The notes under the pieces are model-generated. The model did no database searches. It worked only from the letters and a program-made list of their open reading frames with translations, and was not told where the DNA came from. From an uncultured Clostridia bacterium (lineage in GTDB: Bacteria; Bacillota; Clostridia; Oscillospirales; Ruminococcaceae), in NCBI GenBank assembly GCA_947628655.1, contig CANRAS010000002.1, positions 120,384 to 184,383 of the forward strand: DNA of 64,000 bases. The letters run 5' to 3'. Positions 53,231 to 63,491 of this stretch are shown here, piece by piece (within the stretch, counting starts at the first letter, position 1; each line of letters starts with the position of its first letter). Both the position numbers and the translations under genes were made by a program.

Positions 53231-53876
53231 ACTTCTTACAAATTTCCCGCGTACTCTTAACAATCATCAAAACACTAACCGCGCATATCAAAACGAACGC
53301 TCCCGCGCCGACGATGTTGCCCATAAGGGTTCGGAAGTTCTCCTGATCGCCCTCGCCGAACGCGGAAATCAGCGCGGACTGCAACAGATACAACGAAATA
53401 ACCGCCGCGTCAAGGTAAAGCGCGTTGCTTGCTTTGATAAGCGGATTTGGCTCGGGTTTTGTCATATTGCGTATCGCCATTGCAAGCGCGTAAAACGTAT
53501 ACGCCGCGACGCCGTAAATAATATAGCCGGGGTATTGCACCGTATGTCCCATGTACAGCGTTATACAATGTATTCCAAACAGCGCGAACACAAGCGCAAG
53601 CATTACCGCCGCGCTTATGCGGTACTTCTTCCATTGCTTTACGATACTTTCCGCGCGTTTCCCGCGCAGGAGATACAGGCGTACAAAGCCGAGAATTATA
53701 TAGTAAAACGCCATTGTCCCCGACCAAATCGACCGCCCCGTTATCCCGAAAACCGCGTGTATCGCGGCATAAATCACGTTTATCGCAAAGCCGACATAAA
53801 GCATAATTTCCGCGCGAAATTTCACATCGGATTTAAATTTCCCCGCGATTGAACGAAAATCATTCAAGGCAGTCAT
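53229..53876 (-). CDS. Multi-pass membrane protein in a TetR-linked operon
   Basis: 215 residues if it starts at the ATG just after AAGGAGA; that spacing is very short, so a TTG three codons later is also possible. The longer open frame upstream reads through a palindrome and is not credible. Six hydrophobic helices. I do not recognise a family. Last gene of a three-gene operon behind a TetR regulator and another membrane protein. The final KK-stop is read from the heptad array. Confidence 0.72.
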   Translation of the reverse strand: MTALNDFRSIAGKFKSDVKFRAEIMLYVGFAINVIYAAIHAVFGITGRSIWSGTMAFYYIILGFVRLYLLRGKRAESIVKQWKKYRISAAVMLALVFALFGIHCITLYMGHTVQYPGYIIYGVAAYTFYALAMAIRNMTKPEPNPLIKASNALYLDAAVISLYLLQSALISAFGEGDQENFRTLMGNIVGAGAFVLICAVSVLMIVKSTREICKK

Positions 53877-53914
53877 TCTCCTTTTTTGAAGATGGAAAAC
53901 CGAATAGTAATAAA

Positions 53915-53948
53915 TCCTCTCCCCGCCTGCGGCGGGGAGAGGATCGCT
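53915..53948. repeat. Palindrome between the TetR and membrane-protein genes
   Basis: AATCCTCTCCCCGCC-TGC-GGCGGGGAGAGGAT: 14-bp stem. It may reduce read-through from the TetR gene to the last gene of the operon. Confidence 0.75.
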
Positions 53949-53950
53949 GA

Positions 53951-54565
53951 TTATTGAGTGCCTCCGCCCGCATAATCTTCCCTGCCACTCGGCAAAATAC
54001 ACCGCATACAAATCCGCACAACATCGTCCACATCATCGGCGCAGTCGCCTTTTAGCCATTGTGTCGCAATCGCGGTTATCCCCGAAATATAGAACCGCAT
54101 CATATACGTCTTTTCAAGGTCCGTGATATTAAACCTGTCGAGTATCGGCGAAAAAATGTACTTGAACATCTTATCGAATGTCTTTTCTGAATTCATCAGC
54201 GCGGAGCGGAGCAGGAAAACCTTAAAGACCGCTTTGTTCTCCTTGATAAACTCAAAATACGGTCGGAGATATTCGGGGGTGATGAAAATAATATCATCGT
54301 TATTCGCCGAACGCATACGCCCCTCAAACTCGTCTTTCGTTATCGCGTATTTTTCAATCAGCTTTTTGTGAGCGTATTCAATACATTCATTAAGCAAATC
54401 GGCAACGGTTTCATAGTGAAGATAAAACGTTGAACGGTTCACGCCTGCTTTTTGGCAAATTTCCTTTACGGTTATGTATTCAAAATCTTTCTTTTCCAAA
54501 AGGTCAATTAACGCCTTGTCCATTTCGGCGGCGGTGGCAAAGTATCTGCTTTTTCCTCCGTTCAA
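53951..54565 (-). CDS. TetR/AcrR-family transcriptional regulator
   Basis: 204 residues from a TTG behind CGGAGG (the in-frame GTG three codons earlier overlaps the site). N-terminal HTH 'ALIDLLEKKDFEYITVKEIC' followed by 'KAGVNRSTFYLHYETVADLL' is the TetR signature. The C-terminal region 'FKVFLLRSAL' and 'YISGITAIATQWLKGDCADD' resembles the TetR_C_7 group. Likely represses its own operon, inferred from position between two membrane-protein genes. Confidence 0.9.
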   Translation of the reverse strand: MNGGKSRYFATAAEMDKALIDLLEKKDFEYITVKEICQKAGVNRSTFYLHYETVADLLNECIEYAHKKLIEKYAITKDEFEGRMRSANNDDIIFITPEYLRPYFEFIKENKAVFKVFLLRSALMNSEKTFDKMFKYIFSPILDRFNITDLEKTYMMRFYISGITAIATQWLKGDCADDVDDVVRICMRCILPSGREDYAGGGTQ

Positions 54566-54589
54566 CTGTTTCACCTCCGTTTCGCGAAT

Positions 54590-54943
54590 TTACTCGTCGG
54601 CGATTTCCGACGCGAGTTTAATAATATCGGCGGCGTACTTGTCCTTGCCCTTTTGCAGAATACGCTTGTAAATCGCGTAATTTACACCGGCGCCGACAAA
54701 CCCGACAATGCCGATTATAATACCCGCTATCATACTGCCCGTGCCGCCGTCGCCGATTACTTTCATACAAAGCGACATTCCCGTACCCGCGACAAGTGCG
54801 CAGACAATACCGAATGTGTAGGCGAAAATCTCAGCGGGCATTTTCGCCGCACGGTCTAGTTTTTTAAGCTGAGTGACTTTAGCAGCGCTCTTTTTCGAGT
54901 ACTCGTTCACAATAGCCTCCGCGTAAATTTTATCAGTGTTCAT
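54590..54943 (-). CDS. Two-helix membrane protein of unknown function
   Basis: 117 residues. N-terminal amphipathic region with many Lys, then two helices at about 37-60 ('IFAYTFGIVCALVAGTGMSL') and 67-90 ('GSMIAGIIIGIVGFVGAGVN'), and a basic C-terminal helix. First gene of the TetR operon, AGGAGGT before ATG. No family recognised. Confidence 0.75.
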   Translation of the reverse strand: MNTDKIYAEAIVNEYSKKSAAKVTQLKKLDRAAKMPAEIFAYTFGIVCALVAGTGMSLCMKVIGDGGTGSMIAGIIIGIVGFVGAGVNYAIYKRILQKGKDKYAADIIKLASEIADE

Positions 54944-54972
54944 AAGATTACCTCCTTTTGTTTGGTAATTTT

Positions 54973-55001
54973 ATTTTAACATATTTTCGCGCAAAGTTGA
55001 A
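54973..55001 (-). promoter_or_regulatory. Possible promoter of the TetR operon
   Basis: Minus strand TTCAAC (55001-54996), 17 bases, TAAAAT (54978-54973). Weak -35. No clear palindromic TetR operator next to it. Confidence 0.5.
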
Positions 55002-55027
55002 CAACACGTTTTGAAAGAAGTGATGAA

Positions 55028-55115
55028 GTTGTTAGAGAATAGCCGAGTAATCCGCATAGCGGATTACCCTAATGTTGCCCGCCTACGGCGGGGAATACGC
55101 TTTTACTACGCACTC
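55028..55115. repeat. Partial heptad/hairpin element
   Basis: GTTAGAGAATAG, hairpin GAGTAATCCGCATAGCGGATTAC, palindrome CCCGCCTACGGCGGG. No core motif; probably a truncated copy. Confidence 0.7.
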
Positions 55116-55119
55116 TTAA

Positions 55120-55812
55120 CTATAACCTGTTGCAAGCGGACATTCTCGCTTTCTCTGTAAATTTCGGGAAAAGTTTCTTTATTAGCAGATACATCAAATA
55201 GCCGATAACCGCGCCGATAGTGTTGCAAATAATATCGTCCATAGTACTGTCGCGGTTGCTTATAAAGCATTGCAGAAATTCTATCAAAAATGTGCAGGAC
55301 AAACCGATTAACGCGGTTTTGGGGAGTGAAATCCTCTTGCAGATAAACGGTATCAGCAAGCCCGGCGGTATAAACAGCGCGATGTTCACCGCGAACTCTA
55401 TCCAAATAAACCGCGCACTAAACAGCCAGTTTAAATGCCCCTCGGCAAGGTAATCAATTACCGTAGGTGTGAGGTCGGGAGTTTGCAGTTCAAAAAACCG
55501 AAGTTCAGCGGTAAATTCATCAGCGTAGATTGCCCTTTGCCAAACAAAATCCCAAAAATATGACGGCGTAAGCGTTGCGCAGACGGTTTCAGCAATCCAC
55601 GTCACTAATAGAAGCCGTATTATCTCGTTCACTCGCGTTCGACGGCGCATTTCCTTGAATTTCTCGCCAAGCCTGCGCCTTTGTACCGCTCTCCGCACAA
55701 ACCAGTAAACCAACACCACCGCCAACACAATCGGCAACGAAAACAAGATATTATCAAAAACGCCCGTTTTGAAATATATAAAGCGGTATATTTTTTCTAG
55801 GATTTCGGTCAT
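55120..55812 (-). CDS. VanZ-like family membrane protein
   Basis: 230 residues, five to six helices. The VanZ pattern is in 'NIALFIPPGLLIPFICKRIS' and 'IGLSCTFLIEFLQCFISNRD', followed by 'TMDDIICNTIGAVIGYLMYL'. Members include the teicoplanin-resistance protein VanZ, but most genomic copies are not resistance genes and there is no van cluster here. Ribosome site is weak (AAAGGAATAATACACT before ATG). Confidence 0.88.
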   Translation of the reverse strand: MTEILEKIYRFIYFKTGVFDNILFSLPIVLAVVLVYWFVRRAVQRRRLGEKFKEMRRRTRVNEIIRLLLVTWIAETVCATLTPSYFWDFVWQRAIYADEFTAELRFFELQTPDLTPTVIDYLAEGHLNWLFSARFIWIEFAVNIALFIPPGLLIPFICKRISLPKTALIGLSCTFLIEFLQCFISNRDSTMDDIICNTIGAVIGYLMYLLIKKLFPKFTEKARMSACNRL

Positions 55813-55849
55813 AGTGTATTATTCCTTTCGTTACATTACATCAAGCCCG

Positions 55850-55992
55850 CTTTCATCAGTTTACAGTTTAGAGTGCTGAGTGAATAGTAATAGCGTTCTC
55901 CCCGCCTGCGGCGGGGAGAACGCGAAGATACCCCGCCGAACGGCGGGGCGCTCTTACAGGGTAATCCGCAAGCGGATTACCCGCTTACCGCT
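55850..55992. repeat. Palindromes and heptads between vanZ-like and ppk1 genes
   Basis: GCGTTCTCCCCGCC-TGC-GGCGGGGAGAACGC (14-bp stem), CCCCGCCGAACGGCGGGG, and GGGTAATCCGCAAGCGGATTACCC. The ppk1 stop codon lies in the AAGCGGTAAGCGGG unit. Confidence 0.8.
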
Positions 55993-58123
55993 TAACTCTA
56001 TGTATCTTCACCCTAATCGGCTCGTCGTTGCTCTCTTCCCGCGCAGCGCTTTCAGCAGGTTGTTTCTCCGCAGGCAGTTTCTCCGCTAACTTATACGCCT
56101 GCTCGTAAAAATAGCTTTGCGAATTGAGCGGTACTTTCCCCGCATTGGAAACACGCCTGTATTGCCCGTCGGGGCAGAGTTCGCGGGCTTTTACGTTGTC
56201 GGAGAACATCGTGTTGAACATCTCGCACACGCGGTTCGCTATTCGCTCGTCGAGTATCGGCGCGGCAACCTCAACGCGCTTTTCCGTGTTGCGCGTCATA
56301 AAGTCCGCGCTGGATATGTATACGCGGCGGCGTTCGCCGCTGCCGAATATGTATATCCTTGAGTGTTCGAGAAATCTTCCGACTATCGAAATCACGCGTA
56401 TGCTCTCGGTTTCTTCGGGTACACCGGCGATAAGACAGCAGATACCGCGCACGATAAGTTCCACGCGAACGCCCGCGCGCGACGCCTCCGCTAACTTCTC
56501 AATCAAATCACGGTCGGTAAGCGAGTTTATCTTTATCCCTATGTAACCGTCCCTGCCGTAGGTTATCTCGTTGTCGATAAATTCCACAAGACGGCTTTTC
56601 AAGCCCTTTGGCGCTACAAGCAGGCGGTTTGTGCTTTCAACCGTCGAGCCTATCATCAGCGCATTGAACACGACAGACGCATCCGAACCTATATCGCGGT
56701 CGGCGGTCATCAGCGTTAAATCCGTGTAGAGTTTTGACGTGCGTTCGTTGTAATTCCCCGTGCCGACCTGCGTTATATAGCACACGTCGTTTCCGTCGCG
56801 CAGAGTGATAAGCAGAAGTTTCGAGTGAACTTTAAGTTCCTCTAATCCGTAAATTACGGTTACGCCCGCGTCCTCAAGCTGTTTGCTCCAGCCGATATTG
56901 TTTTCCTCGTCAAACCTCGCGCGAAGTTCGACAAGCGCCAGCACGTCTTTTCCGTTCTCCGCGGCTTTGTTAAGCGCGTTTATTATCTTGCTGTCCCGCG
57001 CTACGCGATACAGCGTTATCTTGATTGACGAAACTTTCGGGTCAACCGCCGCTTCCTCTAACAGCGCAATAAACTGATTTATATTTTCATAAGGATAATT
57101 CAGCAGAATATCATGCTGTTTTATCTGTTCGATAAGCGGTACATTCGGGAGTATCGCGGGGGATTTCTGCGGGCTTAGCGGACGGAAGAACAGTTCCGTG
57201 TGCTTTTCCAAACGTTTTTCAAGCGCGGAAATGAAGTCCATTGACAGCGGCGCGGTCTGCTTGAACACAAATTCGTCGTCTATCTTCAAAATCTTCCCGA
57301 TAGCCGAAACTATATCTTTATCGGTATTCCCCTGAAACTCCAACCGCACGGGGCAGAGTTTCTTGCGCTTTTTGACGAGTTTGCTCATAATGTCGCGGAA
57401 GTCAACATCGTGGTCGAACAGCCCCTCCTCAATGTCGAGGTCGGCGTTGCGCGTTACGCGGAAAATGCACTTTCCGACTATCTCAAAGTTCCCCCAGACG
57501 AGTTTTGCATAGCGAAGTATCAGTTCCTCGATTAGGATAAACTTGCCCGTTCCCGGCAAAAACACAACGCGCGGCAGGTTTTCCGACGCGGGAAGTATTC
57601 CTATTGTGATTTTTCCCGCGCTGTCGTTTTTCTTGCGGAGTTTGCACCCGATATAGATTTCCCCGTTTTTGAGAAACGGCACGGGGTGTTTTTTATCGAC
57701 AACTCCCGTAAACAACAGCGGTCGCACTTCGCGCGTGAAAAACGCCTTTAAGAACGCGTCCTCTTCCGCTGACAGCGTACTTTCGGTTATATGCTCAATC
57801 CCAAACGGCGCCAGCCCCTGCATTATATCGGCATACGCCGCGTCCTTTGTCGGCAGGAGTTCCTTTACCTGTTTCGCGATTTCGGAAAGCTGTTCTTTCG
57901 CCGTCAAATTCGTCTTGTTATCGCGGTCTTTCGGGTCGTAAAGCATTTTATCGTGCAATGACCCCACGCGTATCATAAAAAACTCGTCCAGATTAGAGCA
58001 GAATATCTGCACAAACCGCAGGCGTTCAAAGATAGGCGTAGTTTCATCGTTAGCCTCCTCCAAGACACGAGCGTTGAATTTAAGCCACGATAATTCCCTG
58101 TTGTCGTAGAATTGTTTAGACAT
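55985..58123 (-). CDS. ppk1: Polyphosphate kinase 1
   Basis: 712 residues, normal length. 'NRELSWLKFNARVLEEANDE' at the N-terminus, the phospho-histidine in LKVHSKLLLI, 'YITQVGTGNYNERTSKLYTD', the second His in 'FLEHSRIYIFGSGERRRVYI' and 'SSADFMTRNTEKRVEVAAPI'. Makes inorganic polyphosphate from ATP. The last residues VKR and the stop come from the repeat. No ppx nearby. Upstream promoter not clear. Confidence 0.95.
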   Translation of the reverse strand: MSKQFYDNRELSWLKFNARVLEEANDETTPIFERLRFVQIFCSNLDEFFMIRVGSLHDKMLYDPKDRDNKTNLTAKEQLSEIAKQVKELLPTKDAAYADIMQGLAPFGIEHITESTLSAEEDAFLKAFFTREVRPLLFTGVVDKKHPVPFLKNGEIYIGCKLRKKNDSAGKITIGILPASENLPRVVFLPGTGKFILIEELILRYAKLVWGNFEIVGKCIFRVTRNADLDIEEGLFDHDVDFRDIMSKLVKKRKKLCPVRLEFQGNTDKDIVSAIGKILKIDDEFVFKQTAPLSMDFISALEKRLEKHTELFFRPLSPQKSPAILPNVPLIEQIKQHDILLNYPYENINQFIALLEEAAVDPKVSSIKITLYRVARDSKIINALNKAAENGKDVLALVELRARFDEENNIGWSKQLEDAGVTVIYGLEELKVHSKLLLITLRDGNDVCYITQVGTGNYNERTSKLYTDLTLMTADRDIGSDASVVFNALMIGSTVESTNRLLVAPKGLKSRLVEFIDNEITYGRDGYIGIKINSLTDRDLIEKLAEASRAGVRVELIVRGICCLIAGVPEETESIRVISIVGRFLEHSRIYIFGSGERRRVYISSADFMTRNTEKRVEVAAPILDERIANRVCEMFNTMFSDNVKARELCPDGQYRRVSNAGKVPLNSQSYFYEQAYKLAEKLPAEKQPAESAAREESNDEPIRVKIHRVKR

Positions 58124-58140
58124 CGTAATACTACTCCTTT

Positions 58141-58347
58141 TAGTTTAATAGAGAATAGTAGTTAGTAGCTAGTTTAGGTGCGCCCTATCGGGCGCGATTT
58201 AGATTGTCTTTGAATTAAGACGTTGACACATCAGGTCAAAGCCACACCGCCTGCGCGTGGCACAGGTGCGTATTGACCAAAAGACAATCTTTCTGTCCGC
58301 CGAAGGCGGACACCAGAACTAACTACTAATAACTATTCTCTAGCTAC
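58141..58347. repeat. Complete heptad/hairpin element between ppk1 and pyrG
   Basis: Ends TAATAGAGAATAG and CTATTCTCTAGCTAC. Hairpins GCGCCCTATCGGGCGC left and GTCCGCCGAAGGCGGAC right, cores AGATTGTCTTTGAATTAA and GACCAAAAGACAATCT. About 200 bp and the shortest complete copy; no additional hairpin cargo. Confidence 0.9.
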
Positions 58348-58380
58348 TTTCCCCCGCAACTACCCACACCAATCTATATA

Positions 58381-60000
<1,620 letters not shown>

Positions 60001-60018
60001 TCATTGCTCTTAAAGATA

Positions 60019-60047
60019 ATTATACCATATAGAGAAACTTTTTTCAA
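60019..60047 (-). promoter_or_regulatory. Promoter of pyrG
   Basis: Minus strand TTGAAA (60047-60042), 17 bases, TATAAT (60024-60019). A repeat element begins about 15 bases beyond the -35 box. Confidence 0.8.
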
Positions 60048-60063
60048 GGGGGTTTTTGAAGTT

Positions 60064-60280
60064 GATAGAGAATAGTAGTTAGTAGTTAGTTGTTGTGTCC
60101 GCCTGCGGCGGACGGAAAGATTGTCTTTGGGTCAAGGCGTTGTTCGATTTACCGCACGTCTGGCGCGGTTCTACTCCGCAAGCAAAATGCGCGGGCAACC
60201 GCCCGCGCTCTTACAGAGCAATCCGCAATGCGGATTGCTCGCTTACCTCTTACTTCTTACCTCTATCCTCTAACCGCTAT
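60064..60280. repeat. Composite heptad/hairpin element between pyrG and GGDEF genes
   Basis: GATAGAGAATAGTAGTTAG, heptads, hairpin GTCCGCCTGCGGCGGAC, core AGATTGTCTTTGGGTCAAGG, remains of the triple-hairpin module (TTACCGCACGTCTGGCGCGG), hairpins GCGCGGGCAACCGCCCGCGC and AGAGCAATCCGCAATGCGGATTGCTC, then CTTACCT CTTACTT CTTACCT CTATCCT CTAACCG. Confidence 0.85.
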
Positions 60281-62020
60281 TCAGCTAATCGCTTGATGAC
60301 TAGCATAGTACTCCTGCGGGGGTATTTGATTGGCTTTTATTGCGCGCTTGTTCTCGTACATTCGCTCGTCCGCTTTCTTGTAAGCGTCCGTAATCCGCTC
60401 AAAACCGCAGTCCTTGTCGTACACGAAAAACCCGCTCGCTATGCTTATACGGAACTTCGCTGTCGGGTCTGCATTGTGAGTATCGCATAACTCCGCGAAT
60501 TTCAGCATACCGCTTTCATAGCGTTCAACCGCGTTCTCCCGCATAACGACCGCGAACTCGTCGCCGCCTATTCTAAAACACTCGCCCTCTTTCGCACCGA
60601 ACGCCTCGCCGATTATCTCGGCGGCTTTCTTTATCATACTGTCGCCAAGCGGGTGTCCGAGGTTGTCGTTCACGAATTTCAAGTCATTAATATCAAACAT
60701 CACAATGCCGATAGTTTTATCATCGGATTTCTCCGTTTCGAGCGCTGCCAAGCGCTCCTCAAACGCCGTGCGGTTTCCTGCGCCCGTAAGTCCGTCGTGA
60801 TATGCAAGGCGGCTGATAAATTCGGCTTGTACGCCTTTCTTTACCGCCTTTATCGTGTTTTCAAGCGACGCGCTTCCGTAGCACAGAACGAAAATCAGCA
60901 GTCCGATACGCACGAACATCGCGCTGTCGTCGGTGTTCCCCGAATAGTAACGTATCATATCCACGACGGCGGCTACGGCAATACAGCTAAGACCTATCGC
61001 GCGTATTACTATGTAAACCTTTGCGCCCTGTTTTTTACTGCGCGTTACGGCGTTTTTAATGACGAAGTACACCAAAAGACACGCGGCAATCCCTATGTTG
61101 ATATGCGCGAAAATCAGCGTTTCGTGAATGTCCTTTATCTTTAAGAAATGCAAGACCCAGCTTGCCGTAAATCCCAGCACGCAAAGCCCGCTTGTCGCGA
61201 AGATTACCATTCGGGTTTTGAGTTTCATAGCCTCGTTCAAGTACAGAATAAGCGCGAACGGAATTAGCATTAGCGACACGCACGAGATGAACTGCATAAG
61301 CCTGCTGTTGTCAAAGAAAAGTTCGATTATGTGAAGTTCGGTAAGACACCACGACGCAACGCATATCGCGAACAGTCCGAGGAATAACAATTCGTGGTTT
61401 TTCTGCGCTCGCATATTTATCGGAATATCCGCGATTATAAGCAAAAGCCCAAAGAACAGCAGTATAACGCAAGTGACAAACGACACGAGTTTGTCGCCCA
61501 ATATTCCCAAAACTATCCCCGCCGAACTTCCTATGCGGAACTCGTCTATCCCGCACCGCGCGTTTTCATACGCAGGCTGAACGCGGATTTCTATTTCCTG
61601 CCCGCCCATTTCGGGAGTGATGTCGATTAAATTCCAGCGCGTACCCGTTGATTTCGTATATAGCGGGCTTTCGGCAAATTCGGGCTTATAGACAAGTTCG
61701 CCGTTTATATAAACTTCATAGAACACATTCTTCGCCCTGAACGCAAACGCCGCGCCGCTGTTTTCGGGGAGCGTATTATATACGCTGATTTCATCGGCGT
61801 CACTGACGGAATTTATTTTTTGCATAGCCTTTTCATCGAGCGCCGCGCCGTCGTTTGTGTGCCAGCCGTCGGCGTAGGAGTAAGTTTTCTCAAATTCCTC
61901 TTTATAAATTGAACGCGTAGTACTGCCTATCGCCAGACACACCACGGCAATCCCGCAAAGCACAAACATTACGCAGAAAATAACCCGATAAGCGAAACTT
62001 ACCGATTTTGCGGATTTCAT
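60281..62020 (-). CDS. Membrane diguanylate cyclase with 7TM sensor
   Basis: 579 residues. N-terminal helix, an extracellular beta-rich region (about 35-185) like the 7TMR-DISM extracellular domain, seven membrane helices (190-385), then a GGDEF domain with RIGGDEFAVV at about 497-506 and 'DINDLKFVNDNLGHPLGDSM'. The active site is intact, so it should make cyclic di-GMP; an RxxD inhibitory site is not evident. No EAL domain. Linked in theme to the flagellar and pilin genes of this window but not in one transcript. Confidence 0.92.
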   Translation of the reverse strand: MKSAKSVSFAYRVIFCVMFVLCGIAVVCLAIGSTTRSIYKEEFEKTYSYADGWHTNDGAALDEKAMQKINSVSDADEISVYNTLPENSGAAFAFRAKNVFYEVYINGELVYKPEFAESPLYTKSTGTRWNLIDITPEMGGQEIEIRVQPAYENARCGIDEFRIGSSAGIVLGILGDKLVSFVTCVILLFFGLLLIIADIPINMRAQKNHELLFLGLFAICVASWCLTELHIIELFFDNSRLMQFISCVSLMLIPFALILYLNEAMKLKTRMVIFATSGLCVLGFTASWVLHFLKIKDIHETLIFAHINIGIAACLLVYFVIKNAVTRSKKQGAKVYIVIRAIGLSCIAVAAVVDMIRYYSGNTDDSAMFVRIGLLIFVLCYGSASLENTIKAVKKGVQAEFISRLAYHDGLTGAGNRTAFEERLAALETEKSDDKTIGIVMFDINDLKFVNDNLGHPLGDSMIKKAAEIIGEAFGAKEGECFRIGGDEFAVVMRENAVERYESGMLKFAELCDTHNADPTAKFRISIASGFFVYDKDCGFERITDAYKKADERMYENKRAIKANQIPPQEYYASHQAIS

Positions 62021-62097
62021 AGCATAGCCACCTTTCGGAGGTATTATGTATCACCATAGCAAACGAATACCGTTCGCATGAATTGCCCTCTTAGTTT

Positions 62098-62126
62098 ATT
62101 ATAGCACAACATTTATAATATGTCAA
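62098..62126 (-). promoter_or_regulatory. Promoter of the diguanylate cyclase gene
   Basis: Minus strand TTGACA (62126-62121), 17 bases, TATAAT (62103-62098). The repeat end TTGTGTAGAGAATAG starts five bases beyond the -35 box. Confidence 0.85.
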
Positions 62127-62130
62127 CTAG

Positions 62131-62262
62131 TTGTGTAGAGAATAGTAGTTAGTAGTTAGCGAGTAATCCGCTTTGCGGATTACCCTGTAAGAGCGCGGGG
62201 TCGAGAAGTAGCTAGAGAATAGTAGTTAGTAGTTAGTTTAGGTGTCCGCCTGCGGCGGATAG
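62131..62262. repeat. Two heptad/hairpin element ends in tandem
   Basis: TGTAGAGAATAG AGTAGTTAG, hairpin GAGTAATCCGCTTTGCGGATTAC, then a second start GTAGCTAGAGAATAG with AGTAGTTAGTAGTTAG, hairpin GTCCGCCTGCGGCGGAT, and core AGATTGTCTGCGGGTC. Confidence 0.85.
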
Positions 62263-62455
62263 ATTAGATTGTCTGCGGGTCAGCGCATTGTTCGCTTTAC
62301 CGCGCGGTCCGGCGTGGTTCAGGTCAAACGCGCCTGCGCCGAACGTGTACACGCGTTTGCCCGACCGCCCGCAATTCGCCTGACGGCGAATTAACGGCGC
62401 CCCAGCGCCGTTGTTTTGCGCTTTGCGCAAAACGCGGGCTGTGTTGCCTGTGGGT
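62263..62455 (+). repeat. Triple-hairpin module, copy 3
   Basis: Shorter than copies 2 and 4: the CCCGCGCCCTTATC region is missing. The three hairpins are intact: AATTCGCC-TGAC-GGCGAATT, AACGGCGC-CCCA-GCGCCGTT, TTTTGCGC-TTT-GCGCAAAA. Confidence 0.86.
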
Positions 62456-62511
62456 TAAAACGCACCCGCGCAAAATTTCACAGACAGTACCGCAAGACTT
62501 TTCAATAACGC

Positions 62512-63009
62512 TCACTCGCCGTCCGTGTTCTTTTTCTCTATATTATGCAAAACGATAAGCATTACAATGCCGTAAACCGCCACCAACACCACTATTGCAA
62601 GCCCTATAAGACGGTTGCTGATTTTCCCGTCGGGCAAAATTAACGGCTTGTCGCTGAAGACAAATGTAACGCTGTCCAGAACCCCGATAACGATCGCCCA
62701 AACCGCCGAGATTTTCTTCGGGCGAATGCCGTTAATTCCGACAAAACAGCCGTTTGCAGCACATCGGAAATCATAATAGAACAGGCAAATCAAAAGGATA
62801 AACAGCATAGGGAAAATGCTCGTCTGAGCATATTCGCAAACCATATCCATAATAAAAGCGTTTATCAAAACCGCGAGCGTAAAAATTGCGAATGCTTCCA
62901 AGCCGAGTTTGTGCTGAATAATTTTCTGGCGCTCGTCATATACGGCTTTCTCGCTCTGAGCGTCGTTTATGTAATTTTCACACATTTTGTCAAAAGATTT
63001 AAGGCTCAT
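62512..63009 (-). CDS. Membrane protein paired with an XRE regulator
   Basis: 165 residues. Hydrophilic start 'KSFDKMCENYINDAQSEKAV' and 'DERQKIIQHKLG', then four hydrophobic helices (about 40-60, 65-83, 98-115, 135-158). Small membrane proteins of this kind often sit downstream of a short Cro-like regulator in Clostridia; role unknown. ATG overlaps the regulator's TGA by four bases (ATGA) and has GGAGGAGG upstream. Confidence 0.78.
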   Translation of the reverse strand: MSLKSFDKMCENYINDAQSEKAVYDERQKIIQHKLGLEAFAIFTLAVLINAFIMDMVCEYAQTSIFPMLFILLICLFYYDFRCAANGCFVGINGIRPKKISAVWAIVIGVLDSVTFVFSDKPLILPDGKISNRLIGLAIVVLVAVYGIVMLIVLHNIEKKNTDGE

Positions 63010-63212
63010 TTTTGTTCCTCCTCCCAAAAAAGTTCGTCAAGCGTCTTGCCGAGAGCCTTGCAGATAGCAATGCACAAATTTATCGTAGGGTTGTAGTCGC
63101 CGTTTTCGACCGCCGAAATTGTCTGCCGCGTCACCCGCGCTTTTTTCGCGAGTTCGTCCTGCGACAAGTCGAGCGCGGCGCGCGCGGCTTTCATTCTGAG
63201 ATTTTTCGCCAT
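63006..63212 (-). CDS. XRE-family transcriptional regulator
   Basis: 68 residues, one Cro/C1-type helix-turn-helix: 'RAALDLSQDELAKKARVTRQ' then 'TISAVENGDYNPTINLCIAI' and 'KALGKTLDELFW'. Start at ATG 63212 behind GAGGTGAG. Translationally coupled to the membrane protein downstream and probably autoregulatory. Confidence 0.9.
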   Translation of the reverse strand: MAKNLRMKAARAALDLSQDELAKKARVTRQTISAVENGDYNPTINLCIAICKALGKTLDELFWEEEQK

Positions 63213-63229
63213 AACCTCACCTCGACTGT

Positions 63230-63258
63230 ATTGTAACATATTTTTAGCGACGTGTCAA
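63230..63258 (-). promoter_or_regulatory. Promoter and repeated box of the XRE operon
   Basis: Minus strand TTGACA (63258-63253), 17 bases, TACAAT (63235-63230). Two further TTGACA-like units follow upstream (around 63266-63281 on the minus strand), giving three direct repeats that could be regulator sites. Confidence 0.7.
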
Positions 63259-63399
63259 GTATATTTGTCAAATTGTCAAGAATATTTTCTTTTACGGAAT
63301 TTCACGAGCGGAAATTTCTCTCGCGTTTTGGGAATATTTCGCGGAAATTTGCGGATAATAACGTTGACTGCACGGCAGGAAATTTTGCTTATAAAGGCT

Positions 63400-63491
63400 G
63401 GTAGCTAGCGGATAAATCGCCAACGGCGGATTGCCCTCAAACAGCAGGCACAGCCTGCTGTTTGTTTAGGTGCGCGCTCCGCGCGCGGATT
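63400..63491. repeat. Left half of an element near the right edge
   Basis: TAGCTAGCGG, hairpin AATCGCCAACGGCGGATT, hairpin AAACAGCAGGCACAGCCTGCTGTTT, hairpin GTGCGCGCTCCGCGCGC and core AGATTGTCTTTAAGTCAA. The stretch 63260-63399 shows no gene and no element. Confidence 0.8.

Noticed and set aside
55120..55812. Glycopeptide resistance locus
   Set aside because: Only a VanZ-like membrane protein is present; vanA/H/X and the VanRS regulators are missing.
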